This document shows positions 1-12,545 of a stretch of DNA of 64,000 bases, in pieces (position 1 is the stretch's first letter; each line of letters opens with the position of its first letter). Under the pieces are notes generated by a model. The model was not told where the DNA came from. It was given only the letters and a program-made list of their open reading frames with translations, and made no database searches. The stretch comes from Anthonomus grandis grandis (lineage: Eukaryota > Arthropoda > Insecta > Coleoptera > Curculionidae): assembly GCF_022605725.1 (NCBI RefSeq), contig NC_065547.1, positions 9,031,167 to 9,095,166 of the forward strand, read 5' to 3'. A program made the position numbers and the translations under genes.

Positions 1-866
1 TCTCGCATAAAACAATGGCAAATATTACAACTTTCCAGTTGTCTATTTTCGAATTTCCGGCTTTTTGAACCTTTTGAGGTCAAATATTCGTTATCATCAC
101 AGAGATCTTATAATCACTACTCAACCTGGAAACGATCACGACTAAGCCAATAGAATCGCCCTTAAAAATGTCCTTAGTTTGCGTTACCATGCCTAAATTT
201 AGTACTAAACGAAATTCGATAGAGGATCATTAGCAGATGCTAAGTTCGCAGCACCGTGCAAACTTTTTTGCAAAATTATGCATAAAATCGTTTTTTTTTA
301 AATATTTTCACAAATATCTCGGCACCTATTTGTTGCACATGAGCAAATGATATATCATTATCTTCATTATAAAATGAACTATTTTTTTTCTCAGTTACTC
401 AGTTACTCAGTTTTTTGCATTTTATCGCTGGAAAGCTTCAGTATTTTTTTAAACAACAGTGGATGGTAGATCAATCTTTAAAATCCGACAATCCAGTCTC
501 CTGCAATCCATGCACAAACATGTTTATGTAGAAAATTAGTTTCAGTGTGTATCTGTTTCATTCATTAAATTGAACTTTGTGTGATATATTACGATCTGTC
601 AGTGCAGGTTTTCCCGGTGCTGTTACAGGGCGTGCTTTTCTGAGCCACAAAAACTTCGAGTCACCGTAACTTGTTAAACGATCACTTAATCATTTCCTCG
701 TTCGTCATGAATCTGCGCTCGTTCTTGTCTTTTTCATCAGTTCTATTCCTGCTGAATTCCACAGCACATGAGTGAAAATCGATAACTGATTTTTTTGTGA
801 AAAACCTCTGAGTTTAGGCGACGTCGAGGAGTTTTCGGTATCAAGACTCTAATTGAGAATTTTTTT
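1..866. other. No recognisable gene
   Basis: AT-rich sequence with no open frame or repeat that I can assign. It contains T-runs and short direct repeats near 390-412. Confidence 0.4.
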
Positions 867-886
867 CAAGGAAGAGCACCATTAAA

Positions 887-1700
887 ATGCACGCGCATCC
901 TGGTGGAAGATTTATAGCAACACCAAAATGGCGAAGCAAGTTTGTCGCAAAAATAAAAAGAATGAGACATCACACGTCGAAGGAGGATTACAACTTAAAA
1001 ATTTTTGTGTCATTTGATAAGAAAAATTCTAATAAACTGTCACAATGCAGCTGCTATAGGTTTACAAATGATGTGCAATAAAATCGGAAATTATTACGAA
1101 GATGTTAAATTTCAGAAAAGCAAGTGTATTGTACCTTTGGCAATGATGAATTCTTCCCTAAAGGTAGATTCGAAAGAGGTGACTATCAATACACAGACTT
1201 TATTTCATAGAATTATTTTGATGCAAAAAACAGAAAAAGATTTGCCAGAATGTTTGAAGTCTGACCTTCCATCATATCCACCTTCATACATATACAACCT
1301 ACATAACATATAAATGGTGATTATAGAGTAGCAAAGGTAATTGACGGCGGATTTATTTTACGTCGAGTTCAGTGGCCACGTGAAACTTCAGTTGAGGATT
1401 TATGTCGAAAATACGTCGCTTACGTCAAACATCATTTTACATCGAACGTGACAGTTGTTTTCAACGGATTCCCTGAAGATCAGACTCGCACAGGAAAAAG
1501 ATCTACTGAAAGACTTTGACCATCGACTATCGGTTATCGACCAAGAAAATATCTTAGGAAATGTTAAAAACAAAAGAGAATTATTTGATATACTTAAAAA
1601 TCGCAGCTCTCACCCAGATCGTTCCTTTTTTTATATTTACGCAGACTGATTTTGCCGTCTCGCTTTTGCTTTACACGCATCTGGCAACCCTGCCACTGGG
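887..1700 (+). pseudogene. Decayed coding remnant of a repetitive insect gene family
   Basis: Several short frames in different phases together look like one broken protein. From about 1,339 one frame reads DGGFILRRVQWPRETSVEDL followed by a VKHHFTSNVTVVFNGFPED-like stretch. After a frameshift near 1,497 the sense continues as DFDHRLSVIDQENILGNVKNK. I recognise this general pattern from multi-copy, intronless insect proteins of unknown function that read like PIN-type nuclease domains, but I cannot name the family with certainty. Frameshifts and stops show that it is not functional. Confidence 0.45.
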
Positions 1701-1799
1701 TGGGTAAATATGAAATAGAGATGATTCATTCACAGATAAGTATTATATAATAAAATAATAAATTTAAAGTTTCCCCGATATTTCTTTTACAAAATGACA

Positions 1800-2370
1800 T
1801 TCAGGATGGATGTTCTTCTTCTCTACTTCTTTCTCAGCCGTTTTCTGTCCACTCTTGAATGTAGGCCTTCTTTATGTTTGCCTGTGCTGTTCTGTCCTGT
1901 GTCACCTGAAAGTGTATTTCAGCTTATTGCTTGATATCATCTGTGGTCTTTCTACCCTCCGTTTTGTCTGTCTTGATCGCCAGTATGTCAATTTAGGCAT
2001 CCATTTTGATTTATCCTCTCAAGCTACATGCCGTACCCTTTTCTACTTTAATTCAGCAATACGTGTTACTATATCCATGACTTTGGTTCGTTGTCGGATT
2101 TCTTGGTTCCTTCTCCTGTCTTTAAGACTGATACCAAGCATCGTTTGTTTATTTGCTCTGTGTTGGTTGGCGGCTTTTTTTGTTAGTGCTATTGTTTACA
2201 GAGGTGTCGCTACTGGCAGTATACAAGTCTCAAAAACTTTCCTCTTAAGATTTATAGGGATTTTACCATTTTTAAACATATACTTCATCTTCCCGAAAGC
2301 CATCTCTTCATCTCGAGTGTTTGATTTTGCTTGTCTATCTTTATTGTATACCCCAAAGAAATAGAATTCT
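1800..2370 (-). pseudogene. RTE-like LINE reverse transcriptase, C-terminal fragment
   Basis: The minus strand reads through stops as the C-terminal part of an endonuclease/reverse transcriptase. It has a stretch like LKRKVFETCILPV, then MLGISLKDRRRNQEIRQRTK, then KSWI and a W-rich tail, which is the classic order after the thumb in RTE-type and related insect LINEs. The long plus-strand open frame over the same bases (1,810-2,364) is a shadow. Several stops make this a dead copy. Confidence 0.65.
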
Positions 2371-2399
2371 CCATATTTTTGAGCTTCTTCTTCTTCTTC

Positions 2400-3215
2400 T
2401 TTTACTTGTTTGAGATAAAAAGATCAAAGTGATCTCTTAATTCCTGTTAACTCCCATGTGTCTCCTCAATTTTTTGGTGTTCTGCCAGATGGGCGGTTGC
2501 CTGTTAGTGCAGTGTGTGGTAGCCTTCGGTCATCCTTTTAATTTTTCTCTTCTTTTTTTGTCTTCTCCATTTTACTATGTCTTGTACTCCGCATTGTTCT
2601 TTTATGCTCGTATCTCTTACACGGTCTCTTCTGGTTTTGCAATCTATGGTTCTCAGCGCTTTCATTTCTGCCACGCGTAACATGCTTTTGATTTTGTTGG
2701 TATCTTGATGGGTCTTACGCATGCTTTGCATATCCTAATCTTGCTGTCCATTCGCATGTATTTGTTGGCCCATACAATTTCTCTTAGGCAGCTTGATATT
2801 ACTGCTGCTTTGTTAAATTGGCCTCTTAGGTCATTTGTTAGATCGTGGCCGCTAAACATATCTATATCAAGGTACTCAAACTTCATCTGCTCTAGAGGTT
2901 TATCTTCAATTACGAGGTTACATCTAAGTCGCTCTTTACTAATGGTCATACTCATGTTAAGATTTCGACTTAGTAGAACTTAAAGAGCTGCCTATGAAGG
3001 TTATTCTCGGTTTCCGCGAATATCGGCGTATCGTCTGCAAGCATACCATGCTGTTTCCCATGTTTAGGGTTGCCAATTTTTCTATGATTTGGTCCATGAG
3101 CAGATTAAATAGAAATGAACTAAGGCTATCTCTTTGTCTGATTCCTTCTGGTGTTGGTATGCTCTTCGTAGTATGGATTTGATTGAAAGAAGTCGTTTAT
3201 ATTCTCAATGACACC
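2400..3215 (-). pseudogene. Second LINE reverse transcriptase fragment
   Basis: Minus-strand sense includes a GIRQRDSLS..LFNLLMDQI region (about 3,090-3,150) that resembles the RT motif around G(I/V)xQGDxLSP. Nearer the C-terminus come TISKERLRCNLVIEDKPLEQ and FEYLDIDM-like segments, the usual linker of insect endonuclease-reverse transcriptases. Frames are broken in several places. It lies in the same direction as the fragment below 2,370 but appears to be a different subfamily, so the two are probably separate insertions. Confidence 0.6.
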
Positions 3216-3314
3216 TTGATATAACCATATTAAAAGAGAACAACAGAAAGTCTCGGTCTCATTTTTTTTTAAATTAGCTAGTAAAATTTGTTGAGACCGA
3301 GCAAGCGGGCATCA

Positions 3315-4785
3315 CAAGGTAGTCAGAGTTTCAGGCAATCTCTTGCGGGGTGCCACAAGGCTCAGCCATTTCACCTTTATTATTCTCAATTTATGTTGCG
3401 GATATGTATAAGGTAGTCAAACATGCCACTTTACAACAATATGCTGACGATTCTCAAATCTATATGCCAATAAATAAGGAAAATATTGAAACGACACAAA
3501 ACTCCCTCATATCCGATCTAAAAAGCATTGAAACCTTCGCAAGAAACAACAATCTTAAATGAAATTCCACGAAAACGCAAGTTATAATGCTAGGAAGTAA
3601 AAATATCAGAAGAGATGTTGAACATAATTTAGATATTAGCATTTCAGATAATAAAATTCCAGCTGTTAACCAAGCAAAAAATCTCAGTATTATTATAAAT
3701 AATGCCCTTACTTTTGAGTCTCATATTAAAATAAAATTAAAAGCTGCCTATTTGCATCTTAAAAATCTATATAAGCTGAAAAAATATTCCTCTAGGCAAA
3801 AGTATTTGTTGTGTGACACTTTAGTTCTGTCTCTTTTTGATTATGGTGACACTGTATACAATAATTATTTGCTGTCATACGTAAAAAGAATGATACAAAA
3901 GGTACAAAATACCTATCTACTAAGACTTTCTTTTAATATAAATTTTAGAGAACACATTACATCACATTTGAATAGAGTAAATATTTTAAATATGGAAAAC
4001 CGGAGAAAACTTCATATGTATAATTTTATTTACGGCATTATAAATAATAATAAGCCTCCCTATTTAAGAAATATTTTAAGGCCTGCCAGTCATATTCGCA
4101 ACACTAGGTTTGATCACAAATTTTTAATCCCTCAGCATCATACGGCATCATTTCAACTCTCATTCTCTTTTGTTGCTGCGCACTTGTGGAACCAACTGCC
4201 GGAACAGATCAAAACACGTAGCAAGAAGGGTTTCTCAAAGCATGTCAGATTAAAGTTACTTTATGAACAAGGTTCTCAAGCTTAGTAAATCAAACATGTC
4301 ATTAATAATACGACATACTGACTTCAGCATCATATCATATTATATTATAATAATCTTTTCTTTTTCTTCGCTTTTCCCGCGGCCAGGCTGCCCTTACTGT
4401 TGCCCCTCGCCTCTGCCTCCCTAATTGCTAATTTTTTGTTTTTTTTTTCATAACTTAACATTATATTTCTTGTAGTCGTTTTAAATTCTTTCATAGACTA
4501 AATACTAATGATAGTGCTTGCATCTACCATGCATTGATTCTTTTTTTTTTAGTTTAGTTTTTATAAGGAATTTTTTTATATGAAATTATTTAGAAATATT
4601 TAGCTGTTTTGTTTGTTATATATAGGATAGTTCACATATGCTTTCCTTAATATAAGAAGCATGTGAAGCGGTTTTTTTTATAATCGATGAACTGTCCTTT
4701 TTGTCATACATTTTTTTTCATAAAATGTATTTTTTTTGTTCACATTTTGACAAATAAACGATTTGTATTTGTATTTGCATTTAAA
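3315..4785 (+). mobile_element. 5'-truncated CR1/Jockey-type LINE, 3' end
   Basis: The RT motif GVPQGSAISPLLFSIYV starts near 3,345 and the catalytic YADDSQIY follows. One in-frame TGA at about 3,560 breaks the frame. The rest of the RT, thumb and C-terminal region is open from 3,587 to 4,285. A 3' untranslated region of about 500 bp ends in an AATAAA and a simple TTGTATT-like repeat at 4,750-4,785, as expected for the 3' tail of this LINE group. The 5' half is missing, typical of incomplete reverse transcription. Confidence 0.75.
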
Positions 4786-4929
4786 GGTACATACTCGTTG
4801 TAACTGAAAATTAAAAAAAAATGCCGCAGGTGAGTACAAGCTACTTTCGTGTAATTGATTCTCTCGGGAAGGTACTGCAAATGCTACTAAAAATTCGACT
4901 GCAACAAGAAATGGATGAAAAACAACTGA

Positions 4930-5070
4930 ACCACCAATGACAGAACGGATTCACCAAGAAGAAATCTACCACCGATGCTCTAGAAATCGAGAGAAAAAAG
5001 CTCCACAGCACAAGCGTAATTATAATGTTGGAGGTCAAGAACGCATTTAATTCGGTGCCATGAGTGAAAA
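4930..5070 (+). pseudogene. Short R1/Jockey-type RT fragment
   Basis: A stretch reads KKKSTTDALEIERKKLHSTS then MLEVKNAFNSV. This matches the RT palm segment in which the first catalytic aspartate sits in an LDVKNAFNS motif; here the aspartate is E. Too short to classify further. Confidence 0.5.
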
Positions 5071-5199
5071 TAGTAAAGGATGTTTTAATAAAAACGCAAG
5101 CTTTGAATTGCGCGCCATATTTGATAGTCAAAATCTCATGATTATCACGTGACCGATCGAAAGTTGAAAGATGGGAGTTAGTAAACATGGAGCATTAGA

Positions 5200-5840
5200 C
5201 GGTAAAACAAGGCGTGCTAATTGTAAAAAATTATTATGAAAACGGTGAAAGTTTAATTGGCACTGTTCGTAAAGAGCGTCCAATATTCGGTCGAAATAAT
5301 GTTCCTAATTCATCTACTCTGAAAAAAATAGTCAATGAATTTGAAAGTACTCCTTCGATTGGTATTATTAGTTCATGCCTACAAAAACTCAACAACTTCT
5401 GCCAGCAGACCATGAACAGCAAATAGAATTCTGCTGATTTTGCAAACAAAATAATTTTCAGTAATGAGGCCCATTTTCACCTCAATGGATTCATTAATAG
5501 ACGAAACTAACGCATTTGAGGCTTAAAAACTCCACGAATGATTTATCAGAAAGCATTTCATCCACAACGTGTCACTGTATGGTGTGAATTATGGTGTGGA
5601 GGAATAATTTGACTGTTTTTCCCGAAAATGACTTCTCTGGCTGTAGGGTTATCTGAAGTTACAGGTTTATGCCAACAAGCCACCAATAACCATCTCTTGA
5701 AAGCCGAAATTAGGTGCTGTATTAATGAAATACCACCAAATATATACAAAAAGATTATTCAAAAATTCGTCAAAAGGATACGCACATGCCAGCAAAGCCG
5801 GGACGGCCATTTACAAGACATTTTGTTTCAAACATAATGC
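5200..5840 (+). pseudogene. Mariner/Tc-like transposase remnant (DUF4817-type)
   Basis: The N-terminal helix-turn-helix reads VKNYYENGESLIGTVRKERP then FGRNNVPNSSTLKKIVNEFE (about 5,217-5,350). This is the pattern of insect mariner-like transposases with a DUF4817 domain. Next comes a segment like FSNEAHFHLNGF with the first catalytic acidic position (normally SDEAHFHL), then HPQRVTVWCELW. A large central part including the second and third catalytic positions is deleted. The C-terminus, INEIPPNIYKKIIQKFVKRI and HLQDILF, closes at about 5,837. Many stops and shifts: a dead copy. Confidence 0.7.
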
Positions 5841-5859
5841 CCAAATGTATATTTTCTAA

Positions 5860-6600
5860 ATTAATAAATATTTCAATACTTTGCTACAGAAAACATAGAA
5901 AACCACGTTTTACTGAACAACTGAATACGGAAACAATATCCAGCTATCTGACTACGTTTATAGTGAACTACTTGTCACACAGAAAAATTATTGCAAATAA
6001 TGAGGACATATACTAAATGAGCTGTGGGGTCCACATGGATCCATTTTGGGCTCCATATCGTAAAATCTGTTCTACAACCAGGTCCCGTCGTTGGACATAC
6101 ACCGAGAGGTTTACCTGATTGCATACACAAACGACATTGGGATAAAAGGTGCACATGCAGTTGAAAAAGTAGTAAACTTTCGATAGAGGATTGCGGTAGC
6201 AAGAAAAAAACAAATACGCACCAAGAAACCTAAATACTCTGAATTTGTTAATAGAAGATACACAAATACCTTCCTCACCGAAATACTTTATTAGTATTAC
6301 TATGCACAGAAATCTACGAATAACTACATATATTAAAAAAGTTGTAGAAAAAAAGCTAGTAATGTCAAATGTGACTTGAGCTATTCGGTATAGTGAGAAG
6401 GCGCTGAAATACAAGCATTATAGTAAGTTAGCTAGTATAGTAGATTGCTAATCGAGGAAAGAGCAGAAATATGGAAAGGCACACCAAGATGAAGCAAGGA
6501 ACAATCTAATGAGAAAGGGGCAGAAAAGAGGGGAAAATTATAATGGATGGGTCAGAAAAAGTAGACGAAAAAATCAAGTGATGTTGATTACGATGTGACG
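5860..6600 (+). pseudogene. R1/I/Jockey-type LINE RT fragment
   Basis: Plus-strand pieces read ISSYLTTFIVNYLSHRKIIA, then after a shift a CGV-H-DPFWAP segment equivalent to CGVPQGSxLGP. Next comes a YTND-type version of the YADD box near 6,130. A further piece, TMHRNLRITTYIKKV, corresponds to the region after the RT palm. Frames are scrambled. The minus-strand 133-residue frame over 6,013-6,414 is a shadow. Confidence 0.5.
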
Positions 6601-8740
6601 CAGGCTATTTTGGGACAACTTGATGATAGTTGCTGATACTGCGGGCTTAGCGACATACCAGAATTTTGAGACAATTCGAATGCTACAGGATGGAAGCCAG
6701 AGAAAAGTGCAATCAAGATGCGACAGTGGAGAGTGTCGGAGAAATTATGCTAGAAAACGCGGCTGGATGGAAACAATAAAAAACAGAAAGTAGGATTTAA
6801 CACCCCTGATGTTATTTTATACGGCGATTCCGGGGAAGGAGTGACAGGTCTAGCAAATGTCTGCACTCAGCGATGGGGTTTGGGTGATTTTTTTATGGTG
6901 TCGTAGGAACTTCTATCTAGCTACCGAGTCCCCCACACTACTGATTCTTACAACAGGATTAAGGAAAATGTTACCTTCTGGACAGAAATCTACCGTCAGT
7001 ATGCGTAACAACATTTTTTCACGGCTCCATAAAAAAAGAAGGGTTATGTGGGTTAGGCTTAGCTAAGTTGGATTGTCTTGAACACATATCTGTCCTTACA
7101 CTCTTAAATTTTCCATATCAAATGAGCGATCCTTACTATTTTTAATTAAAAAAATATATAAACAGTTAGTGCATGTTAAACTATCTTAATATTAGGAATA
7201 CGAACATTGAACAATAGGAAATTCACTTATAAGAAGTTCCAATTAAAAATCATTAACTTTGTTCATAACTGCCGACTTTTACCTAAACTTTATAGACTTG
7301 GCAAGTATGAAAACACTGTCATAGAGTACTTGTCCAGATCTTTTTGAAAAACTGACATATCGGAGAGTTCTCGTATAGCAAGCTTTTAAAAATGACGTCA
7401 TTTAGTAAAAAGTTTTTTTTTATTTTTTAGTACAAAATATGGTTCATTCAAACATTTTTTTGTTTTACAATGTTCTATAGATCGCACCCTCTCTTTCTAT
7501 ATACAAAAAAAAATTCTGAAAATCGTTGGGTCTTAAATTGCTCGAGCGCCCTAATTTTTTCTATCTAATTGGAATGGTGATGGCATCAACAAGGATCTCA
7601 AAAAAGCAAAATTGAAAAAAAAACATGTGAGATATTTCGAAAGTATTTATGTAGGTACATTGTACATTATCGAAAAATTCACGTTTTTTTTTGAATAATC
7701 GATTAATAAAAAACAAAAATAAAAATAACGACACTTTAGATACAAAAGAAATGTATATATGGCATAACGTAAGGAACAATAAAATTAGGGATCTAGGTAT
7801 AAATTCTAAAATTAATCTTTCTATTTGCAACCAAAACTTGAATTGTAGGTACAAAATTACTCTTAGGGCATCAGAAACAACTGTTAATAAACTGAAAAGC
7901 CTTACAATATAAAAACTGATTAAATATAACTAAACTTACTCATCAAATTGTTTAACCAGAACCACCACCAGTACTAACCACAAAAACGCCATTTTCAAAA
8001 CCGAAAAATCGGACTACATTTGACTATACCGCGACCGGATTCTAACCTAAACGACCTGACTCGACTAACTGCAATTAAGACTTAAAAGGAAGTCACTTGT
8101 CTCTCCAGGAATCTTTATCTTATCACTTGCCAATAAAAATGTCGATTTTGGTACCTCGCGATGCCCATTAGACAGATTATTATGTGAGACATAACACCCG
8201 TTTAACGACAAGTCGCAACTATGGCAATTAGTCCGGTAAAATGATTGTTAACATTTGCACCGCAATTGGGATCTTTCAAACTGCATATTAAGACGAATTT
8301 AAATCGTTTAAATGGCTCTTTATAGGGTGGCTTTTATTGAATTTTCGCCAAAAAAGTCATCGTGGGTACTTCAAATAGTTAAAGCACTACTCCATTTAAA
8401 ATGTGATTTTACTGTACTAAATGGTGTGTGAGTCAATGTAAATAAATAAAAGAATGATTGAAAACTGATGCCTGTTTTGTTTATTTTATCATAGTAAAGT
8501 AAATATTAATAATTATTAATTATCGGGGTTAAGGAGTGGATACACTTAAGGAATTTTAAACCTTAATATTGTTGTTGGTTTGTCACATGATAGTAGGGCC
8601 ACCCTATAAATAAGCTACCCCCATCCCTCTCTTCAATATTAATAACTCATAAAGTTGTTATTGATATTGAAATTTGGGCGTGGCTTATACGAACAAATAA
8701 TACGACAAGTTATTTAAATAAATTAAAAATTACGACCGTT
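6600..8740. other. No recognisable gene; low-complexity AT-rich DNA
   Basis: Only short frames without recognisable motifs occur here. The block at 6,600-6,850 may be more LINE debris (TGCGACAGTGGAGAGTGTCG-like text) but I cannot place it. Confidence 0.35.
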
Positions 8741-8744
8741 GACG

Positions 8745-8985
8745 TAAAAAAAATGGCAGTTTATAGTGGCGCCATCTTGAATCACAAGAAGAAGCAGAAG
8801 ATAAAGAGGCACCAGAAAACGATGAGAGAAGAAAACCCTAAAGAAGACAAATTCGTTTTTTTAAATTTGGGCGTGGCCTGTAAGACCCAACAAGTGACAG
8901 TTGACATCAGGATCCACCGATCTACCATTACTGTCATTTTTCGTTTAAAATGAGAATAGTAAGGCCGAAACAGGATGTGATAGAG
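8745..8985 (+). repeat. Isolated copy of the ~225-bp repeat unit
   Basis: This stretch carries the same landmarks as the tandem array at 9.9-11.2 kb. In order they are a GGCGCCATCTTGAATCACAA segment, an AGAAGCAGAAGATAAA-like segment, a run containing AATTCGTTTTTTTA, and GTGACAGTTGACATCAGGAT. It is separated from the array by a LINE fragment, suggesting the LINE inserted into a longer array. Confidence 0.7.
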
Positions 8986-8989
8986 TTAA

Positions 8990-9890
8990 TAGAGGTAACA
9001 CACACGAAAGAAGCAATTATATTTTCTGGATCGAAAATTGCAAGATCAGGAATTAATGCGCACCGTGAAGACATAGTATTGAAGATAGTAGAAACGCTGA
9101 TTAAGAACCCAAGAATGAAGCTGGCTTGATTCCCCAGTCACTCCGGGATGAATGGAAATAAAGTGGCAGATAAACTGGCAAATGAAGCGAGGCAGCAACA
9201 AGAAATAGCAAAAGTTCCAAAGATTCAGTTGAAGGAGACCTTACCAATAATCAGGAAGATAATGTAGGAAAAGTAAAAACAGGAATTGAAAGAAACAGCC
9301 GGGATAAAAAGACCAAAGTATGCGGAAAGTGTTTGAGCTCCCCAAAAGATACCCTGGGTTAAGGACTTGAGTGACTATAAATAGGATCAGAACAAACCAC
9401 TGTCTCTTACCAGCCCACTTGCATAAAATTAAAATAAAACCAGACGACATGTGTTCATGTGGCAGAATAGTTATTATAGAGCATATAGCATTTGAATGTC
9501 CGCTAAACTCATGAGAACGAGAAGATTTCTGGTAAGCATGTAACCGCATTTTCGCACGCTTTCCTATTACAATGATCTAACCTTTCAATCACCTGCCATG
9601 TCATCTAATATCATTGACACATTCCACAGAGCTGGCAAAATAAAGTTGTCCTGTAAAGGCCTCGCACCACAAAGACAAGAAACCAATTACCCAGAGCCAA
9701 ATAAAAGCAAGAAAGCATCCTCTAGTAGCAATACAACTAGAGGAAGAAGTCCTGAAACTTCGACATAGGGGAAAATGGAAACACAGGAAGAGGTCAGAAT
9801 AGCCGGAGCTGCTAAGACCAATCAGTCTCTCTGGAAATAGGAAGACTACGTTGAAGAGAGAGTATAGGAAGGGGATGAAAAGTTGAATCA
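8990..9890 (+). pseudogene. Non-LTR retrotransposon RNase H/C-terminal remnant
   Basis: A frame near 9,135 reads PSHSGMNGNKVADKLANEAR, the signature of the RNase H domain found after the RT in I/R1/Jockey-type LINEs (HxGxxGNExAD). Downstream text includes a decayed segment that would carry the cysteine knuckle. Stops are frequent. It interrupts the local repeat array. Confidence 0.65.
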
Positions 9891-9892
9891 AT

Positions 9893-11166
9893 GAAAAAAA
9901 AATTACAGTTTATAATATGGCGCTATCTTGAATCACAAAAAGAAGCAAAGGATAAACAAGAGCCAGAAAATGCGAAAAAAATAAAGAAGACTAATTCGTT
10001 TTTTTTATCTGAGCTTGTCTTATGACACTTGAAAAGTGACAGTTATTTTTATACCTGTTATTTTTACGACAAAATAACAATGGGAAGGGGATAAAAGGTT
10101 GAATTGAGGTAACAAAATCACAGTTCATAATGGCGTGATCTTGAATCATAAAAAGAAGCAGAAGATAAACAGGAACCAGAAAACGACGAGAAAAAAAACT
10201 AAAAAAGACAAATTCGTTTTCTTTATTTAGCCTTTTTTGTGACACCTGACAAATGACAGTTGACATTAGGATCCGTCTTTACAAACTGTAATTTTTACAT
10301 CAAAATGAGAATAGGAAGGGTATGACAAGTTAAATTGACGTAACAAATTACAGTATATGATGACGACATCTTGACTCATAAAAACAAGCAGAAAATTAAC
10401 AGGAACCAGAAAACGATGACAAAAAATTAAAAAAGAAGACAAATTAATTTTTTTATTTGGGCGCGGCTTGTAAGATCTGATAAGTGACAGTTATCATCAA
10501 GAAATGCCATTACTGTCATTTTTACGTGAAAATAAGAATAGGAATGGGATGAAAATTTAAATTGATGTAAAAAAATTACAGTTCATAATGGCGCCATTTT
10601 GAATCACAAAAAGAAGCAGAAAAAGAACAGTAACCAGAAAACGAGGAAAAATCAAAAGAAGAAGACAAATTCGTTTTTTTTATTTAAGCCTGGCTTATAA
10701 GACTTGACAAGTAACAGCTGACATCAACATCCGCCATTACTATCATTTTTACATCAAAATAAGAATAGGAATGGGATAAATAGTTAAATTGATGAAAAAA
10801 AATTATAGTTCATAACGACGGAGCATATCAACTATCATTTGTCAGGTGTCATAAGACAATCCCAAATAGAAAAAAAACGAATTGTGTTTTTTTCTCGCCG
10901 TTTTCTGGTTCCTGTTTATCTTCTGCTTCGTTTTGTAATTCAAGGTGGCGCCATTATAAACTGTCATTTTGTTACAATAATTCAACTTTGCCATCTTGAA
11001 TCACAAAATGAAGCAAAAGATATACAGGAATCAGAAAACGACAAGAAAAAAAAACTAAAAAAAGACAGATGACATCTGACATCTGACAAGTAGCAGTTGA
11101 CATCAAGATCCGCCATTACGAATTATCATTTTTACGTCAACATGAGAATAGGAAGGGGATGAAAAA
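9893..11166. repeat. Tandem array, ~220-228 bp unit, with one inverted unit
   Basis: Units begin with ACAGTTCATAATGGCGCCAT or close variants at about 9,904, 10,130, 10,350, 10,578 and 10,805, a spacing of 220-228 bp. Each continues with a purine-rich AAGAAGCAGAAGATAAACAG block, a T-run, GTGACAGTTGACATCA and TTTTTACGTCAAAATGAGAA. Between about 10,820 and 10,975 the unit is reversed (GACAG...TTATCTTCTGCTTC...GGCGCCATTATAAACTGTC), and a forward partial unit follows to 11,166. Confidence 0.8.
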
Positions 11167-11966
11167 AGGGTCAACAATAAATAACGATAGCCTGTATAGA
11201 GGATTTTTTTGGATCCCTTTGATTCAAACTAGGTCTAATCCATGCAACACGTAGCTTCGATGACTCACCGCGCCCTTCGTAACGATATTCTTGTCCATGC
11301 ACCCTCGTTGCATTAAGGGCTGCCTGGCACAAATAAATGTACATATAGAGTCATTCACCCCTTGGGGAAATTGCGAAGTCGATTCGGCAACGGACTCCCG
11401 TTACTTTTTCGATTTGAATCTACTATCGTTTGGACCAGATTTAGGGTGAATAAAATTCTTAAGGTCAACAATATTCCAGATCGACTTTTTTCATCACATC
11501 ATCAGATGAATAGATAATATGGTGTGAAAAAATTATCTAAAAAATGGTAAATGGTTTTTTAGCAATATCTATGTTAATAACAACAGTTGAACCACCATTT
11601 CAAAGAGATTTTCAATGGCAATTAGACCTGTGTATTTTACCTTTTTTTATTGCATAGTTTTCGATATATTTGGGGTTAAAGGTCATGAAAAATATGTCAC
11701 TTTTACTCGCGGCTTGAAGCTTCTGTCGGTTGTATCTTTATCTATTGCTAGTTGTTGATTAGATCCCAACCTAAAAAAATGATTCTGATGTCAACCATTT
11801 GAATTGCAACTCGTTTCAGTATAACGGGCAAGTTTTTGTTAAATATCTTGATTAGGGCTAGTTTTATCAATAAAATTGTTGACCAGATCATAACCAGATA
11901 TTTTTCGAAATATCTTGAAATTTGTAGGTTGACATTCGGGTTACACATTTTTCTCCGACCACACCT

Positions 11967-12545
11967 CTGCAAATTATGAGATATTTTAAAAATTGTTGGC
12001 TAAATAGTTCTGAACCCTAAACAATTTTTGTAGAATGTTCTTTTCTGAGTACCACATTTTTTTGTTTCCTGAGAATATTTTGATTAGATTTTAAGATATT
12101 TGGAGTTAAAACCAAGTGAAAGATGAAACATTGCTCTTGGACCACACTGCTGCAAATTATGATATATTTTGAAAATTGTTAGTTAAATTGTTTTGGACCC
12201 TAAATAATTTTTATAAAATGCTCTTTTCTGAGTACAACACTTTTTGTTTTATGAGAATATTCCGATTCGTTTTTAAGATATTTGGAGTTTAAACCGAGTC
12301 AAAGATGAAACATTACTCTTCTACCAGACTGCTGCAAATGAGTATATATTTTCAAAATTATTAGCTAAATTGTCTTGGATCTTAAACAGTTTTGTAAAAT
12401 GCTCTTTTCTGAGTGCAACCCTTCTTGTTTCATGAGAATATCTTTATTAGTTTTTGAGATATGTGGAGTTTAAACTGAGGATGTTAAAAATGACACATTA
12501 TTCTTGTACCACACTGCTGCAAATGATGAGATATTTTGAACTAAA
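11967..12545. repeat. Tandem repeat, ~183 bp unit, about three copies
   Basis: The landmark CTGCAAAT(TA)TGAGATATTTT recurs at about 11,969, 12,151, 12,333 and 12,518, a spacing of 182-185 bp. Between landmarks each unit carries AATGCTCTTTTCTGAGTACA, GAGAATAT and AGATGAAACATT segments. Copies differ at roughly one base in ten, so the array is old. Looser relatives of the unit extend down to about 11,500 and up to 13,000. Confidence 0.75.

Noticed and set aside
1810..2364. 184-residue plus-strand open frame
   Set aside because: It is hydrophobic and Cys/Leu-rich without motifs; the opposite strand reads as a LINE reverse transcriptase C-terminus.
9893..11166. CRISPR array
   Set aside because: The repeats are about 225 bp head-to-tail without unique spacers, in eukaryotic DNA.
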